This document shows positions 8,979-20,931 of a stretch of 64,000 nucleotides of DNA, in pieces. Both the position numbers and the translations under genes were made by a program. The notes under the pieces are model-generated. The model did not search any database, was not told the origin of the DNA, and saw only the letters and a list, made by a program, of their open reading frames with translations. Origin of the DNA: Stutzerimonas urumqiensis (GTDB lineage: Bacteria; Pseudomonadota; Gammaproteobacteria; Pseudomonadales; Pseudomonadaceae); NCBI RefSeq assembly GCF_003640395.1, contig NZ_RBZQ01000001.1, positions 186,001-250,000 of the forward strand, read 5' to 3'. Numbering within the stretch: position 1 is the first letter of the stretch; each line of letters starts with the position of its first letter.

Positions 8979-9838
8979 GCGCGCGGCGCGTCGACCGCGG
9001 CGAATGTGCCGTCGCGGTAGTCCCGCAGGGCCTGTTCGATCTGCTCGCGGCTGTTCATGACGAAGGGGCCGTATTGCACGATCGGTTCGCCGAGCGGCCT
9101 GCCTGCCAGCAGCAGTACGCGAACGCCTTCGGCGCTGACCAGCGTCAGCTCGCCCTCGTCCGACAGGCGCACCAGCCGGCTTGCGGCGACAGGCGCGTCG
9201 GCCCCGGCCAGCTGCAGGCTGCCGTCGTAGACATAGAGCAGGACGCGGTGCCCGTCCGGCAGACGGGGAGACAGCCTGGTACCGGCCGGCAGGTGGAGGT
9301 CGAACAGCTGCGGCTGTGTGCCGGCCCGCTCGACCGCCCCCGCGAGATCGAATCCCTCGGCCTGCAAATGACCTGCGATCACCCTGGCGCTAACGCCGTC
9401 AGCCCGCTCGGCCGTGGGTATCTCGTCGGGATGGAAATCCCGATAGCCCGGCGCACCGAGCTTGTCGCGTGCCGGCAGGTTGAGCCAGATCTGGAAGCCG
9501 CGCATCGTGCCCTGTTCCTGCTGCGGCATTTCGCTGTGAATGACGCCGCGTGCCGCGGTCATCCACTGCACGCCGCCGCTTTCGAGCAGGCCGACATTGC
9601 CGAGATGGTCTTCATGGCGCATACGGCCTTCGAGCATGTAGGTGATGGTCTCGAAGCCGCGATGCGGGTGCGGCGGAAAGCCGGCGATGTAATCGTCCGG
9701 GTTCTGCGAGCCGAACTCGTCGAGCATCAGGAAGGGGTCGTACCGTTCGGCATCCTGGCCGCCGAACACGCGGGTCAGGCGGACCCCGGCGCCATCGGAC
9801 GCCGGTTTGCCGGTAGTGATCGAAAGAATCTGGCGCAT
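8975..9838 (-). CDS. Pirin family protein
   Basis: A 287-residue bicupin of the pirin family, an iron-binding cytosolic protein; some members act as quercetin 2,3-dioxygenases. The N-terminal cupin metal ligands are visible: H57 and H59 in PPHPHRGFE, H101 and E103 in GVIHSEM. The C-terminal cupin lacks an obvious metal site, as usual. The start MRQILSITTG at 9836-9838 was chosen because the upstream extension reads through the mlaA region in another frame. The physiological substrate is unknown. Confidence 0.88.
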   Translation of the reverse strand: MRQILSITTGKPASDGAGVRLTRVFGGQDAERYDPFLMLDEFGSQNPDDYIAGFPPHPHRGFETITYMLEGRMRHEDHLGNVGLLESGGVQWMTAARGVIHSEMPQQEQGTMRGFQIWLNLPARDKLGAPGYRDFHPDEIPTAERADGVSARVIAGHLQAEGFDLAGAVERAGTQPQLFDLHLPAGTRLSPRLPDGHRVLLYVYDGSLQLAGADAPVAASRLVRLSDEGELTLVSAEGVRVLLLAGRPLGEPIVQYGPFVMNSREQIEQALRDYRDGTFAAVDAPRA

Positions 9839-9936
9839 CTGCGGTTCCTCGGTTGGAAAGCCGCAGCATAGTGCCGGCGCCTCGATGGATTGGCTGAAAA
9901 AACCGCTCGATCCGATCGGCTCTCTCGATCTATCGG

Positions 9937-10755
9937 CTACTCCTCGACTTGCAGCTGCCGCGCGCGGGTGTAGACGTAGCGTACCTTGGAATACTCGAAC
10001 GGCGAGTTGAGCTGGCCATAGCGGAACGGCGTGGTGTAGCGCGTGTCGATCGCGCGCAGCACGGGCAGCGCCCAGTAATCGCTGCTGGCGTCGGCGTAAT
10101 TGAGGAAGTTGATCTCCTGGCGGATGGCGTTGTCGGTGAGCAGGCCGGTGGCATCGCGCAGGTTGGACGGGCCGAGCGCCGGGATCACCAGGTAGGGGCC
10201 GGGCGGAACGCCCCAGTAGCCGAGCGTCTGGCCGAAGTCTTCGGGCTGGCGCGGCAGGCCCATGCGCGTGGCCGGGTCCCACAGGCCGCCGACCCCGAGC
10301 ACGGTGTTGAACAGCAGCCGGGCGGTCGTCTGCATGGCGCGCTTGGGCTTGAGTTGCAGAACGCTGTTGACCAGGTTGGGCACGTCGCCGAGGTTTTCGA
10401 AGAAGTTGCTTACGCCGCGACGCACGAAGCGCGGCGTCACGTACTGGTAGCCCCGAACGACGGGCAGCATGACCCACTGATCCAGCTGGTAGTTGAAGTG
10501 ATAGATGTGCCGGTTCACCGTCTCCAGCGGGTCGTAGACGTCCAGCGCCTCGAAGGTCGCCTGCTCGAAGACCTGCTGGTCGAGGCCGGCATTGAATTCC
10601 AGGCGGTCCAGCGGATGCGTGAAGCCATCGTCGATGGGCGGCTGCTGGGCCAGCGCCTGGCCGGTGCCGAGGGCCAGGCATGCGGCGGCCAGCGCGGCCA
10701 GGCGGCGCGCATGGCGGGTGGGCGCAGTGGTGGGTCGGTCGCTCGGAAGGCTCAC
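9937..10755 (-). CDS. mlaA: Outer-membrane phospholipid asymmetry protein MlaA (VacJ)
   Basis: A 272-residue outer-membrane component of the Mla system, which removes misplaced phospholipids from the outer leaflet and passes them to MlaC. The family core YDPLETVNRHIYHFN is at about 70-90, with later conserved stretches FENLGDVPNLVN, GGLWDPA and LGYWGVPPGPYLVIP. I chose the GTG at 10753-10755 because GAGGAG lies 6 bases upstream; an ATG at 10818 would add 21 residues and overlap the upstream gene. The signal sequence ends ALAQQ with no Cys at a proper lipobox position, unlike E. coli MlaA. Co-oriented with the upstream hydrolase, probably one transcript. Confidence 0.9.
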   Translation of the reverse strand: MSLPSDRPTTAPTRHARRLAALAAACLALGTGQALAQQPPIDDGFTHPLDRLEFNAGLDQQVFEQATFEALDVYDPLETVNRHIYHFNYQLDQWVMLPVVRGYQYVTPRFVRRGVSNFFENLGDVPNLVNSVLQLKPKRAMQTTARLLFNTVLGVGGLWDPATRMGLPRQPEDFGQTLGYWGVPPGPYLVIPALGPSNLRDATGLLTDNAIRQEINFLNYADASSDYWALPVLRAIDTRYTTPFRYGQLNSPFEYSKVRYVYTRARQLQVEE

Positions 10756-10810
10756 ACGGTTCTCCTCGTTCCCTGCTTCTGTCCCGGCATGCCGGGTTCC
10801 TCGGATGGGG

Positions 10811-12109
10811 TCAGCCACGCAACAGCTCCAGCATGCGGCGCGCGTTGACGTGGTAGCTCATGTTGCCGCAGTGGCCGCCGGACGGATAAAGCGTCAGCCG
10901 GTCGCCGAAGGTGCGCCGCAGGAAGCCGATGTCGCCCTCGCCGAGGATGAGGTCATCGGCGTTGTGCATCACCGTGATCTTGTCGCTCTCGCGCAGATAG
11001 TCCTCGAGCGCATAGAGGCTCACCTGGTCGACCAGCTGATTGAGGCCGCCGCCGTCATACAGCGCGCGCCACATCGGGATCAGCTGCTGCGTGATGTAGC
11101 AATCGAAGTCGCACAGCAGCGACCGCTTGAAGAAGGGTTCGAGGCTGGTGCCGACTTCGATCTCGGTACCCGGCGGAATGATCAGCCCGCGCTTGTTGAT
11201 CAGGTCGGAGGTGAAGGAGATATCGGCGACCGAGAAGCGGAAGGACGCGCCGATCAGCATCGCCAGCTGCTCGTCGGTCAGCGCGTAGGCCGATTCCTGG
11301 AAGTCGTAGAGCAGCGCCTGGTCGAGGTTGATGAAGCCTTGCTCGTGAAAGTAGCGGCTCAGCTTCTCCATCACCAGTTCGTAGAAGGTGGTGTTGTGGT
11401 CGACGCCCTCGATCTTGGCCTGCACGAGCTTGTCCAGGTTGGAGACCGAGGTGTAGAGGTTCACCGGCGGGTTGATCATCAGCACGCGCTTGAAGTTGAA
11501 CGACTGGCGCGTCTCGTCCAGGTGGCTGACGAACGCCGCCTCCAGTGCGCCGAGGCTGTAGCCGGTGAGGTAGTAGTCGGTCACCGGCAGGTCGTGGTGC
11601 TCGGCGCGAACGGCCTGCATCACGCGGTACAGGTCCTTGGCGTCCTGCTCGCTGAGGCCGGGCGTGGCGAAGCGCGAGGCGGCGGCGATGAAGTCGTAGC
11701 TGGTCGGCGACGACAGCTGCACCACGTGGTAGCCCGCGCCATAGAACAGGCGCTTGAGCCATTCGGATTTGCCGGTCGAGTAGTGCGCGCCGGTGCCGGC
11801 GATGATGAACACCAGCGGGGCCGCCTGCGGCTGGCGGGCCAGTCGATAGCCGAGTTTGCGCACGGCCCAGAAGTTGTCCGGCAGGACGAACTCGCGCTGC
11901 GGATTGAGCGAGAGCCGGTAGTCCGCCTGGTCGATGTCCTCGTCGCTCGGGACTTCGGGACGCAGGTAGGCCGGCGTGCCGGCGACGGTGGCTTCGAACG
12001 CGTTGGTCAGCGGAAAGTGGTAGCGCTCGGCCGGGATGTCCTGGGCGAAGGCCAGGCTGCCGCACAGTAGCGTGGCGATCAGCGCCGCGGTCCGTAGAAA
12101 GCTGGGCAT
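10811..12109 (-). CDS. Secreted alpha/beta-hydrolase of unknown substrate
   Basis: A 432-residue exported protein with a signal peptide ending LAFA. An alpha/beta-hydrolase core is visible: the oxyanion-region motif IIAGTGAHYSTGKSEWLKR at about 110-130, nucleophile elbow GYSLGA, and a late Asp/His pair (HNADD, then GGHCGN). The ATG at 12107-12109 was chosen because it starts the signal peptide. It lies directly upstream of mlaA on the same strand. A lipase or esterase acting on envelope lipids is attractive from that position, but this is inference. Confidence 0.7.
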   Translation of the reverse strand: MPSFLRTAALIATLLCGSLAFAQDIPAERYHFPLTNAFEATVAGTPAYLRPEVPSDEDIDQADYRLSLNPQREFVLPDNFWAVRKLGYRLARQPQAAPLVFIIAGTGAHYSTGKSEWLKRLFYGAGYHVVQLSSPTSYDFIAAASRFATPGLSEQDAKDLYRVMQAVRAEHHDLPVTDYYLTGYSLGALEAAFVSHLDETRQSFNFKRVLMINPPVNLYTSVSNLDKLVQAKIEGVDHNTTFYELVMEKLSRYFHEQGFINLDQALLYDFQESAYALTDEQLAMLIGASFRFSVADISFTSDLINKRGLIIPPGTEIEVGTSLEPFFKRSLLCDFDCYITQQLIPMWRALYDGGGLNQLVDQVSLYALEDYLRESDKITVMHNADDLILGEGDIGFLRRTFGDRLTLYPSGGHCGNMSYHVNARRMLELLRG

Positions 12110-12300
12110 GCGATGTCCCTGTTGTGAGTGGTAGCTCCAGACGCGAAGCATATGACAGGCGGCTCGGCGCGGAGTGCCCGCCGCGCCACCGCGCGATGGT
12201 TTGCGAGGCATTCATCAAGCTGATGAAACGCAGGGCGTACGATCGCCTTGGCTACACTCGCCGGGACTCAGGGCACTCCCGGTAAGGAAGGCGAAATACG

Positions 12301-13110
12301 ATGCAAAACCGCATGATGATCACAGGCGCGGGTTCAGGCCTCGGCCGCGAAATTGCGCTGCGCTGGGCGCGCGAAGGCTGGAACCTGGCGCTGTCGGACG
12401 TCAACGAGGCCGGCCTCGCCGAGACGCTGAAAATGGTGCGCGCCGCCGGTGGCGACGGCTTCACGCTGCGTTGCGACGTGCGTGATTACAGCCAGCTCAC
12501 CGCCTTTGCCCAGGCCTGCGAGGAGAAGTTCGGCGGCATCGACATCGTGGTCAACAATGCGGGCGTGGCGTCCGGCGGGTTTTTCGACGAGCTGACGCTG
12601 GAAGACTGGGACTGGCAGATCGCGATCAACCTGATGGGCGTGGTCAAGGGCTGCAAGGCCTTCCTGCCGCTGGTGCAAAAGAGCAAGGGCAAGATCGTCA
12701 ACATCGCCTCGATGGCCGCCCTGATGCAGGCGCCGGGCATGAGCAACTACAACGTCGCCAAGGCGGGCGTGGTTGCCCTGTCGGAAAGCCTGCTGGTCGA
12801 ACTCAAGCCCGAGGGCGTCGATGTGCACGTCGTCTGCCCCTCGTTTTTCCAGACCAACCTGATGGATTCCTACCGCGGCCCGACGCCGAACATGAAGGCA
12901 CAGATCGCCAAGCTGCTGGAGGCCTCGCCGATCACCGCGGCGGATATCGCCAACCTCATCCACGAGGGCATCGCCAAGGGCACCTTCATGATCCTGCCGC
13001 ACGACGAAGGCCGCATGGCCTGGCAGATCAAGCAGCAGAATCCGCAGGCCATCTACGACGAAATGACCAACCTGACGGTGAAGAAACGCAGCAAAGCCAA
13101 GGCGATCTGA
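12301..13110 (+). CDS. SDR family NAD(P)-dependent oxidoreductase
   Basis: A 269-residue classical short-chain dehydrogenase/reductase. Cofactor motif TGAGSGLG at 8-15, NNAG at 85-88, catalytic S137, Y150 and K154 in SNYNVAKAG. The aspartate in LALSDVNEAG (about 33) after the second beta strand suggests a preference for NAD(H). The 190 bases upstream contain a TACACT hexamer at 12253-12258 but no clear -35. No neighbour indicates a substrate. Confidence 0.85.
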   Translation: MQNRMMITGAGSGLGREIALRWAREGWNLALSDVNEAGLAETLKMVRAAGGDGFTLRCDVRDYSQLTAFAQACEEKFGGIDIVVNNAGVASGGFFDELTLEDWDWQIAINLMGVVKGCKAFLPLVQKSKGKIVNIASMAALMQAPGMSNYNVAKAGVVALSESLLVELKPEGVDVHVVCPSFFQTNLMDSYRGPTPNMKAQIAKLLEASPITAADIANLIHEGIAKGTFMILPHDEGRMAWQIKQQNPQAIYDEMTNLTVKKRSKAKAI

Positions 13111-13189
13111 CCGGCCGGTCAAATGTCTTGCTCGTGACGGAAGCGCGGGGTAGGGTGGCCGGCTTCCGTTGCAACCGCTTGGTAAATCA

Positions 13190-14350
13190 GTGAAAACCCA
13201 CTCGCGCTGGCTGTTCGTGCTGGCCCTCGTGTTGGCCGCGATCAATCTGCGGCCCGGCTTGACCTCCTTCGCACCGCTGATCGAACGCATTGCCCAGGAG
13301 CTCGATCTCAGCCGCAGTGTCATCAGTCTCACGACCGCGTTGCCCGTCTTGCTGATGGGCCTGCTTGCGCCACTGGCGCCGCGGTTGGCGGTGCGCATCG
13401 GGCTCGAGCGCGCCATCACCCTCTGCATGGCGCTGATCGCGGTGGCGCTGGCGCTGCGCGCGATCGGCCATATCGCGCCGCTGCTGATCGCCACCGCCGG
13501 CCTGCTCGGTGCCGGCATCGCCGTCGCCGGGCCGTTGCTGTCGGGCTTCATCAAGCGCTATTTCAGTGACCGGATGGGCACGGCCGGAGCCTGGTATTCG
13601 CTGTGCATGACCATCGGCGGTACCGCCGGCGTGGTGCTCACCGTGCCGGCCACGCAGCTGCTGGGCGACGACTGGGGGCTGGGGCTGGCTGTCTGGTTCG
13701 TGCCGGCGGCGATCGCCCTGGCGGTCTGGCTGAAGGTGCCGGCCGCCGGCGAGCCGGCCGGGCAACAGCAGGGCGGGTTGCCGTGGCGACAGCCGCGAGC
13801 CTGGCTGATCAGCCTTTATTTCGCGCTCCAGGCCGGGCTGTTCTACGGCCTGGCGACCTGGCTGGTGGCGCGCTATCACGAGGCCGGTTTCAGCCTGCTG
13901 GAGAGCAACGCGTTCTTCAGCGGCTTCATGCTGGTCGGGCTGCCGGCGTCGTTCCTGATGCCCTGGCTGGCGCAGCGTTTCGGCCGCCGGCACTGGCTGA
14001 TGGTCGCCTGTGGCGTCGTAGCGACCCTCTGCCTGGCGGTCATCACCTGGCTGCCGGCGTTCTCGCCGGTCGCGATCTGCATGCTGCTGGGCGTGGCGCT
14101 CAACGGCACCTTCTCGTTGTCGCTGATCCTGCCGATGTACGAAGCGGCCACGCCGCTGGATGTCAGCCGACTGACCGCCATGATGCTTTGCACCGGCTAT
14201 TGCCTGGCGTGCTTCTCCCCGGTGCTGACCGGTTTCGGTCGCGACCTGGGTGGTGACTATCGCCTGCCGTTCACGGCACTGACGCTCGCCTCGGCGACGA
14301 TGATCGTTCTGGCTTCGCGCCTCGGGCCGCGCCGGACCGCCGTCCGATGA
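13190..14350 (+). CDS. MFS transporter, CynX/NimT family
   Basis: A 386-residue, 12-helix major facilitator carrier. The N-terminal segment AAINLRPGLTSFAPLIERI is characteristic of the CynX/NimT group, whose known members move cyanate, nitroimidazoles or organic anions. The start is uncertain: GTG at 13190 (VKTHSRW) places the first helix at the expected distance, while TTG at 13169 adds 7 residues and has an AGGGTGG upstream. No substrate can be read from the sequence. Confidence 0.8.
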   Translation: MKTHSRWLFVLALVLAAINLRPGLTSFAPLIERIAQELDLSRSVISLTTALPVLLMGLLAPLAPRLAVRIGLERAITLCMALIAVALALRAIGHIAPLLIATAGLLGAGIAVAGPLLSGFIKRYFSDRMGTAGAWYSLCMTIGGTAGVVLTVPATQLLGDDWGLGLAVWFVPAAIALAVWLKVPAAGEPAGQQQGGLPWRQPRAWLISLYFALQAGLFYGLATWLVARYHEAGFSLLESNAFFSGFMLVGLPASFLMPWLAQRFGRRHWLMVACGVVATLCLAVITWLPAFSPVAICMLLGVALNGTFSLSLILPMYEAATPLDVSRLTAMMLCTGYCLACFSPVLTGFGRDLGGDYRLPFTALTLASATMIVLASRLGPRRTAVR

Positions 14351-14402
14351 GGCTGCCGCTCCGCCGCGGTACGCCGATGCCTGGCCTCGGCGGAGCGCTC
14401 GC

Positions 14403-14831
14403 TTGAGCGCCGAATCGATCGTCTACGGCTGCATTCACGACTGGCCGAGCGCCGAGCCGGGCGAGTCGGCGCGCCGCCGGACGAGCAACCGGCGTGTGAT
14501 CGAAGCACTGCCACAAGCCGATGGCTGGACCTTCATCGGACGGGACATGTTCGGTTGCGCAGGCGCGCCGGACGCGGGGATGTACCAGACGCAGATCATT
14601 CACTTCGGCGCGAGCTACCGGCAGGTCGAATACGAATGGAGCCTGTGGGTCGCCGAATTCGAGCAGCTCCTGCGCCGGCTCTACTGGACCCGCGCGGTGG
14701 TGCATCTGCAGACCGAACTCAGCGGCACCCACACGTTCCGCTGGGAAGCCGAAGAGGGCGCCCATGGGCCGGGCGAGCGTCCGCTGCGGTTGCGTTGTGC
14801 GTGGGAGCGTGAAAGCGACCTGCTCGGCTGA
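14403..14831 (+). CDS. Conserved-looking hypothetical protein
   Basis: A 142-residue soluble protein I do not recognise. It starts at a TTG (14403) preceded by GGCGGAG. It is rich in Trp, Tyr and Glu (for example YEWSLWVAEFEQLL) and has no signal peptide, membrane helix or known motif. Codon use matches the neighbours and it is the only long frame between the MFS gene and yheU, so it is probably real. It converges on yheU with 3 bases between the stops. Confidence 0.55.
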   Translation: MSAESIVYGCIHDWPSAEPGESARRRTSNRRVIEALPQADGWTFIGRDMFGCAGAPDAGMYQTQIIHFGASYRQVEYEWSLWVAEFEQLLRRLYWTRAVVHLQTELSGTHTFRWEAEEGAHGPGERPLRLRCAWERESDLLG

Positions 14832-14834
14832 GCT

Positions 14835-15065
14835 TCAGCTCTCCAGCCATTCCCGCGGGACGTCGCGCCGGAGCGCGAGCTGGCACTGCTGGCTGTCGGG
14901 GTCGAAGACGATCACCGCTTCACCCTTGCCTAATGCACGACGGACACGTTCGACGCGCCGCTCCAGCGGCGTTTCGTCGCCATTGTCGGTGCCGTCGCGG
15001 GTGACGAAATCCTCGATCAGACGGGTGAGGGTGTCGGCTTCGAGCTGGTCGTGCGGAATGATCAT
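14835..15065 (-). CDS. yheU: YheU family protein (UPF0270)
   Basis: A 76-residue small acidic protein. The opening MIIPHDQLEADTLTRLIEDFVTRDGT is the family signature; the function is unknown. It begins 15 bases after the hybrid kinase stop on the same strand and is probably the last gene of that transcript. Confidence 0.85.
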   Translation of the reverse strand: MIIPHDQLEADTLTRLIEDFVTRDGTDNGDETPLERRVERVRRALGKGEAVIVFDPDSQQCQLALRRDVPREWLES

Positions 15066-15080
15066 GGGGCTCCGTGAGGG

Positions 15081-17825
<2,745 letters not shown>

Positions 17826-17917
17826 GATCGATCCTTGGGGAGGCCCGGCTATCCTAGCCCTGCGCCATGCCCGCACATAGGGGCAGCTGCGTCATTCGGC
17901 GGAGCGCGGCGGCGCCG

Positions 17918-19117
17918 TCAGTCGCCCTCGGCATTGCGGCCGAGCAGGCTGTCGACCGCCGGCACGCGGGTGTCGCTCTCGAGCTGGGTGTCGTGTTCGA
18001 GCTGGTGGCTGAAGCGATCCAGCGCGCCCGCGCCGGCATGCGTGTCGGCATCGCTGGCGAACACCGGCGGGCTCATCACGTACAGCGCGATCAGCTGGCT
18101 CATGGCGGCCAGGCTGTCGAGGTGGGTGCGCTCGTAGCCGTGCGTCGCATCGCAGCCGAAGGCGAGCAGGGCGGTGCGGATGTCGTGGCCCGCGGTGATC
18201 GCCGACTGCGCGTCGCTGTGGTAGTAGCGGAACAGGTCGCGCCGGGCCGGTACCTCATGCTCGGCGGCGAGCCGCAGCAGATGGCGCGACAGGTGGTAGT
18301 CGTAGGGTCCGCCGGAGTCCTGCAGGGCGATGGTCACCGCATGTTCGGTCGATTCCTGTCCCTTGGCCGAGGGCGCGATGTCGATGCCGACGAACTCGCT
18401 GACATCCCACGGCAGCGCCGCCGCGGCGCCGGAGCCGGTTTCCTCGGTAATGGTGAACAGCGGGTGGCAGTCGATCGGCGGCAGCTGCCCGCTGTCGATC
18501 ACCGCCTTGAGCCCCGCCAGCAGCGCGGCGACGCCGGCCTTGTCGTCCAGGTGGCGCGCGCTGATGTAGCCGCTTTCGGTGAATTCCGGCATCGGGTCGA
18601 AGGCGACGAAGTCGCCGACGTTCACCCCCAGGGCGCAGGTTTCCGCGCGGCTGTAGGTGTAGGCGTCCAGGCGCAGCTCGACGTGGTCCCAGCTGATCGG
18701 CAGTTCGTCGACCGCCGTGTTGAAGGCATGCCCTGACGCCATCAGCGGCAGCACGCTGCCCCGGATCACGCCGTAGTCGGTGAAGACGCTGACGCGACTG
18801 CCCTCGGCGAAGCGGCTCGACCAGCAGCCCACCGGCGCCAGGCCGAGGCGGCCGGTCGGGTGGATCTCGCGGACGATCGCGCCGATGGTGTCCAGGTGCG
18901 CCGAGACCGCCCGGTCGGGGCTGTCTTGCCGGCCCTTGAGCGTCCCGCGGATGGTGCCGCGGCGCGTCAGCTCGTAGGGGATGCCGAGTTCGGCGAGACG
19001 CTCGGCCACGTAGCGCACGATGGTGTCGGTGAAGCCGGTGGGGCTGGGAATCGCCAGCATCTCCAGCAGCACGCGTTGCAGGTAGTTGAGGTCGGGTTCG
19101 GGGCGGAAGTCGTTCAT
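17918..19117 (-). CDS. NAGGN osmoprotectant system M42 family peptidase
   Basis: A 399-residue di-metal aminopeptidase-like protein of the M42/M20 type found with NAGGN synthesis genes. Visible motifs: SAHLDTIG, ISARHLDDKAG, TITEETGSG (catalytic Glu pair) and YYHSDAQSA. It may trim or recycle the dipeptide, but its role has not been shown as far as I know. The start MNDFRPEPDL at 19115-19117 follows the synthetase by 61 bases. Third gene of the asnO-ngg transcript. Confidence 0.87.
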   Translation of the reverse strand: MNDFRPEPDLNYLQRVLLEMLAIPSPTGFTDTIVRYVAERLAELGIPYELTRRGTIRGTLKGRQDSPDRAVSAHLDTIGAIVREIHPTGRLGLAPVGCWSSRFAEGSRVSVFTDYGVIRGSVLPLMASGHAFNTAVDELPISWDHVELRLDAYTYSRAETCALGVNVGDFVAFDPMPEFTESGYISARHLDDKAGVAALLAGLKAVIDSGQLPPIDCHPLFTITEETGSGAAAALPWDVSEFVGIDIAPSAKGQESTEHAVTIALQDSGGPYDYHLSRHLLRLAAEHEVPARRDLFRYYHSDAQSAITAGHDIRTALLAFGCDATHGYERTHLDSLAAMSQLIALYVMSPPVFASDADTHAGAGALDRFSHQLEHDTQLESDTRVPAVDSLLGRNAEGD

Positions 19118-19178
19118 TCGGGCTCCAACGTCGTCGGCGCCCGGCCCGAGGTGTGGGTCGAGCCGGGCTGCCGGGTCG

Positions 19179-20921
19179 TCAGTGGGTGTTCTGGCTGAGC
19201 GGGAAGAGCAGGTCGATGAAGCGCTGGGCGGTGGGCTGCGGCTCATGGTTCGCCAGGCCGACGCGCTCGTTCGCTTCGATGAGGACGTAGTCAGGCTGGT
19301 CGGCGTCGGGCACCAGCAGATCGAGGCCGACGACCGGAATGTCCAGCGCCCGCGCCGCACGCACGGCGGCTTCGGCCAGCTCCGGGTGCAGGCGGTCGGT
19401 CACGTCGTCCAGCGTGCCGCCGGTATGCAGGTTGGCGGTGCGCCGGACGGCCAGCCGTTGACCTTCGGGCAGCACGGTATCGAAGTCGACGTTCGCCTCG
19501 CGCAGGCAGCGGTTGGTCTCTTCGTCGAGCGGGATGCGGCTCTCGCCGCCGGTCGCCGCCTGGCGTCGCCGGCTCTGCGCCTCGATCAGCGCACCGATGC
19601 TGTGCCGTCCATCGCCGATGACCTCGGCGGGCCGACGAATGGCCGCGGCGACCACCTCGAAACCGATCACCACGATGCGCAGATCCTGGCCGGCGTGGAA
19701 GCTTTCGAGCAGCACGCGGCTGTCGAACGCCCGCGCGCGCTCGATGGCTTCCTGCATCGCCTCGGCGTCGCGCAGGTCCACTGCCACGCCCTGGCCCTGT
19801 TCGCCGTCCACTGGCTTGACCACCACGCTGCCGTGCCGTTCGAGAAAGGCCAGGTTGTCCGCCGGCGCACCGGCCAGCTGCTGTGCCGGCAGCTTGAGGC
19901 CGGCGCGACGCAGCGTGCTGTGCGTGAGCTGCTTGTCTTGGCAGAGCGTCATGCTGACCGACGAGGTCAAATCCGACAGCGACTCGCGGCAGCGAATCCG
20001 CCGCCCGCCGTAGGTCAGCGTGAACAGCCCGGCGTGCGCGTCGTCCACCGTGACCTCGATGCCGCGCCGACGTGCTTCGTCGACGATGATGCGCGCGTAG
20101 GGGTTGAGGTCGTCTTCGGGCGCCGGGCCGATGAACAGCGGCTGGTTGAAGCTGTTCTTGCGCTTGACCGTGAAGGTCGGCAGGTCGCGAAAGCCGAGCT
20201 TGGCGTACAGCGCCTTGGCCTGAAGGTTGTCGTGCATCACCGACAGGTCGAGGTAGGCCAGCCCGCGCCCCATGTAGTGCTCGACCAGATGGCGCACCAG
20301 GGCCTCGCCGACACCCGGCCGCGGGCAGTTCGGCGAGACCGCCAGGCACCAGAGGCTCGAGCCCTTCTCCGGGTCGCCGAAGGCTTTCTCGTGATTGACG
20401 CCCATCACGCTGCCCAGCACCTGGCCGGTGTCTTCGTCCTCGGCCAGCCAGTAGACCGGTCCGCCTTCGTCGCGCGGTGTGCAGCGCTGCGGGTCGACCG
20501 GCAGCATGTGGCGGCTCTGGTACAGGCAGTTGATCGCCTCCCAGTCGGCCTCGCTCTGCGCGCGACGTACCGAGAAGCCGCGAAAGCTGCGCGGCGCCTG
20601 GCGATAGTCGGTGAACCACAGGCGCAGGGTGTCGGAGGGGTCGAGAAAGAGCTGCTGCGGCGCCTGCGCCAGCACCTGCTGCGGGGCGGCGACATACAGC
20701 GCGATGTCGCGATCGCCCGGCTGCTCGGCCAACAGGTCGGCCGCCAGGGCCGCCGGATCGGCGTAGGTATGGCCGACGAGGATGCGGCCCCAGCCGCAGT
20801 CCAAGGCGACCGGACCGTCGTGCTCGTCCTTGCCGTCTTCGGCGAGCCGCGCCTGCAGGCGCTGGTAGGTCGGGATCTGTCCGCGCAGCAGGCGCTGGCC
20901 GTAGGCTTGTGACTTCTGCAT
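19179..20921 (-). CDS. ngg: N-acetylglutaminylglutamine synthetase (GNAT plus ATP-grasp)
   Basis: A 580-residue two-domain enzyme that acetylates glutamine and ligates a second glutamine, giving the NAGGN precursor. The N-terminal acetyltransferase occupies about 110-255 (acetyl-CoA loop near RPGVGEALVRHL). The C-terminal ATP-grasp fold at about 310-575 shows VVVKPVDGEQGQGVAVDL and the metal-binding end VLIEANERVG. It begins 10 bases after asnO ends, so the two are co-transcribed. Known family role: accumulation of NAGGN at high osmolarity. Confidence 0.92.
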   Translation of the reverse strand: MQKSQAYGQRLLRGQIPTYQRLQARLAEDGKDEHDGPVALDCGWGRILVGHTYADPAALAADLLAEQPGDRDIALYVAAPQQVLAQAPQQLFLDPSDTLRLWFTDYRQAPRSFRGFSVRRAQSEADWEAINCLYQSRHMLPVDPQRCTPRDEGGPVYWLAEDEDTGQVLGSVMGVNHEKAFGDPEKGSSLWCLAVSPNCPRPGVGEALVRHLVEHYMGRGLAYLDLSVMHDNLQAKALYAKLGFRDLPTFTVKRKNSFNQPLFIGPAPEDDLNPYARIIVDEARRRGIEVTVDDAHAGLFTLTYGGRRIRCRESLSDLTSSVSMTLCQDKQLTHSTLRRAGLKLPAQQLAGAPADNLAFLERHGSVVVKPVDGEQGQGVAVDLRDAEAMQEAIERARAFDSRVLLESFHAGQDLRIVVIGFEVVAAAIRRPAEVIGDGRHSIGALIEAQSRRRQAATGGESRIPLDEETNRCLREANVDFDTVLPEGQRLAVRRTANLHTGGTLDDVTDRLHPELAEAAVRAARALDIPVVGLDLLVPDADQPDYVLIEANERVGLANHEPQPTAQRFIDLLFPLSQNTH

Positions 20922-20931
20922 GTGCTGCCCT

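Noticed and set aside
8975-10681. 568-residue frame ending in the pirin
   Set aside because: Only the last 287 residues are pirin. The upstream part is mlaA sequence read in a different frame, not a fusion protein.
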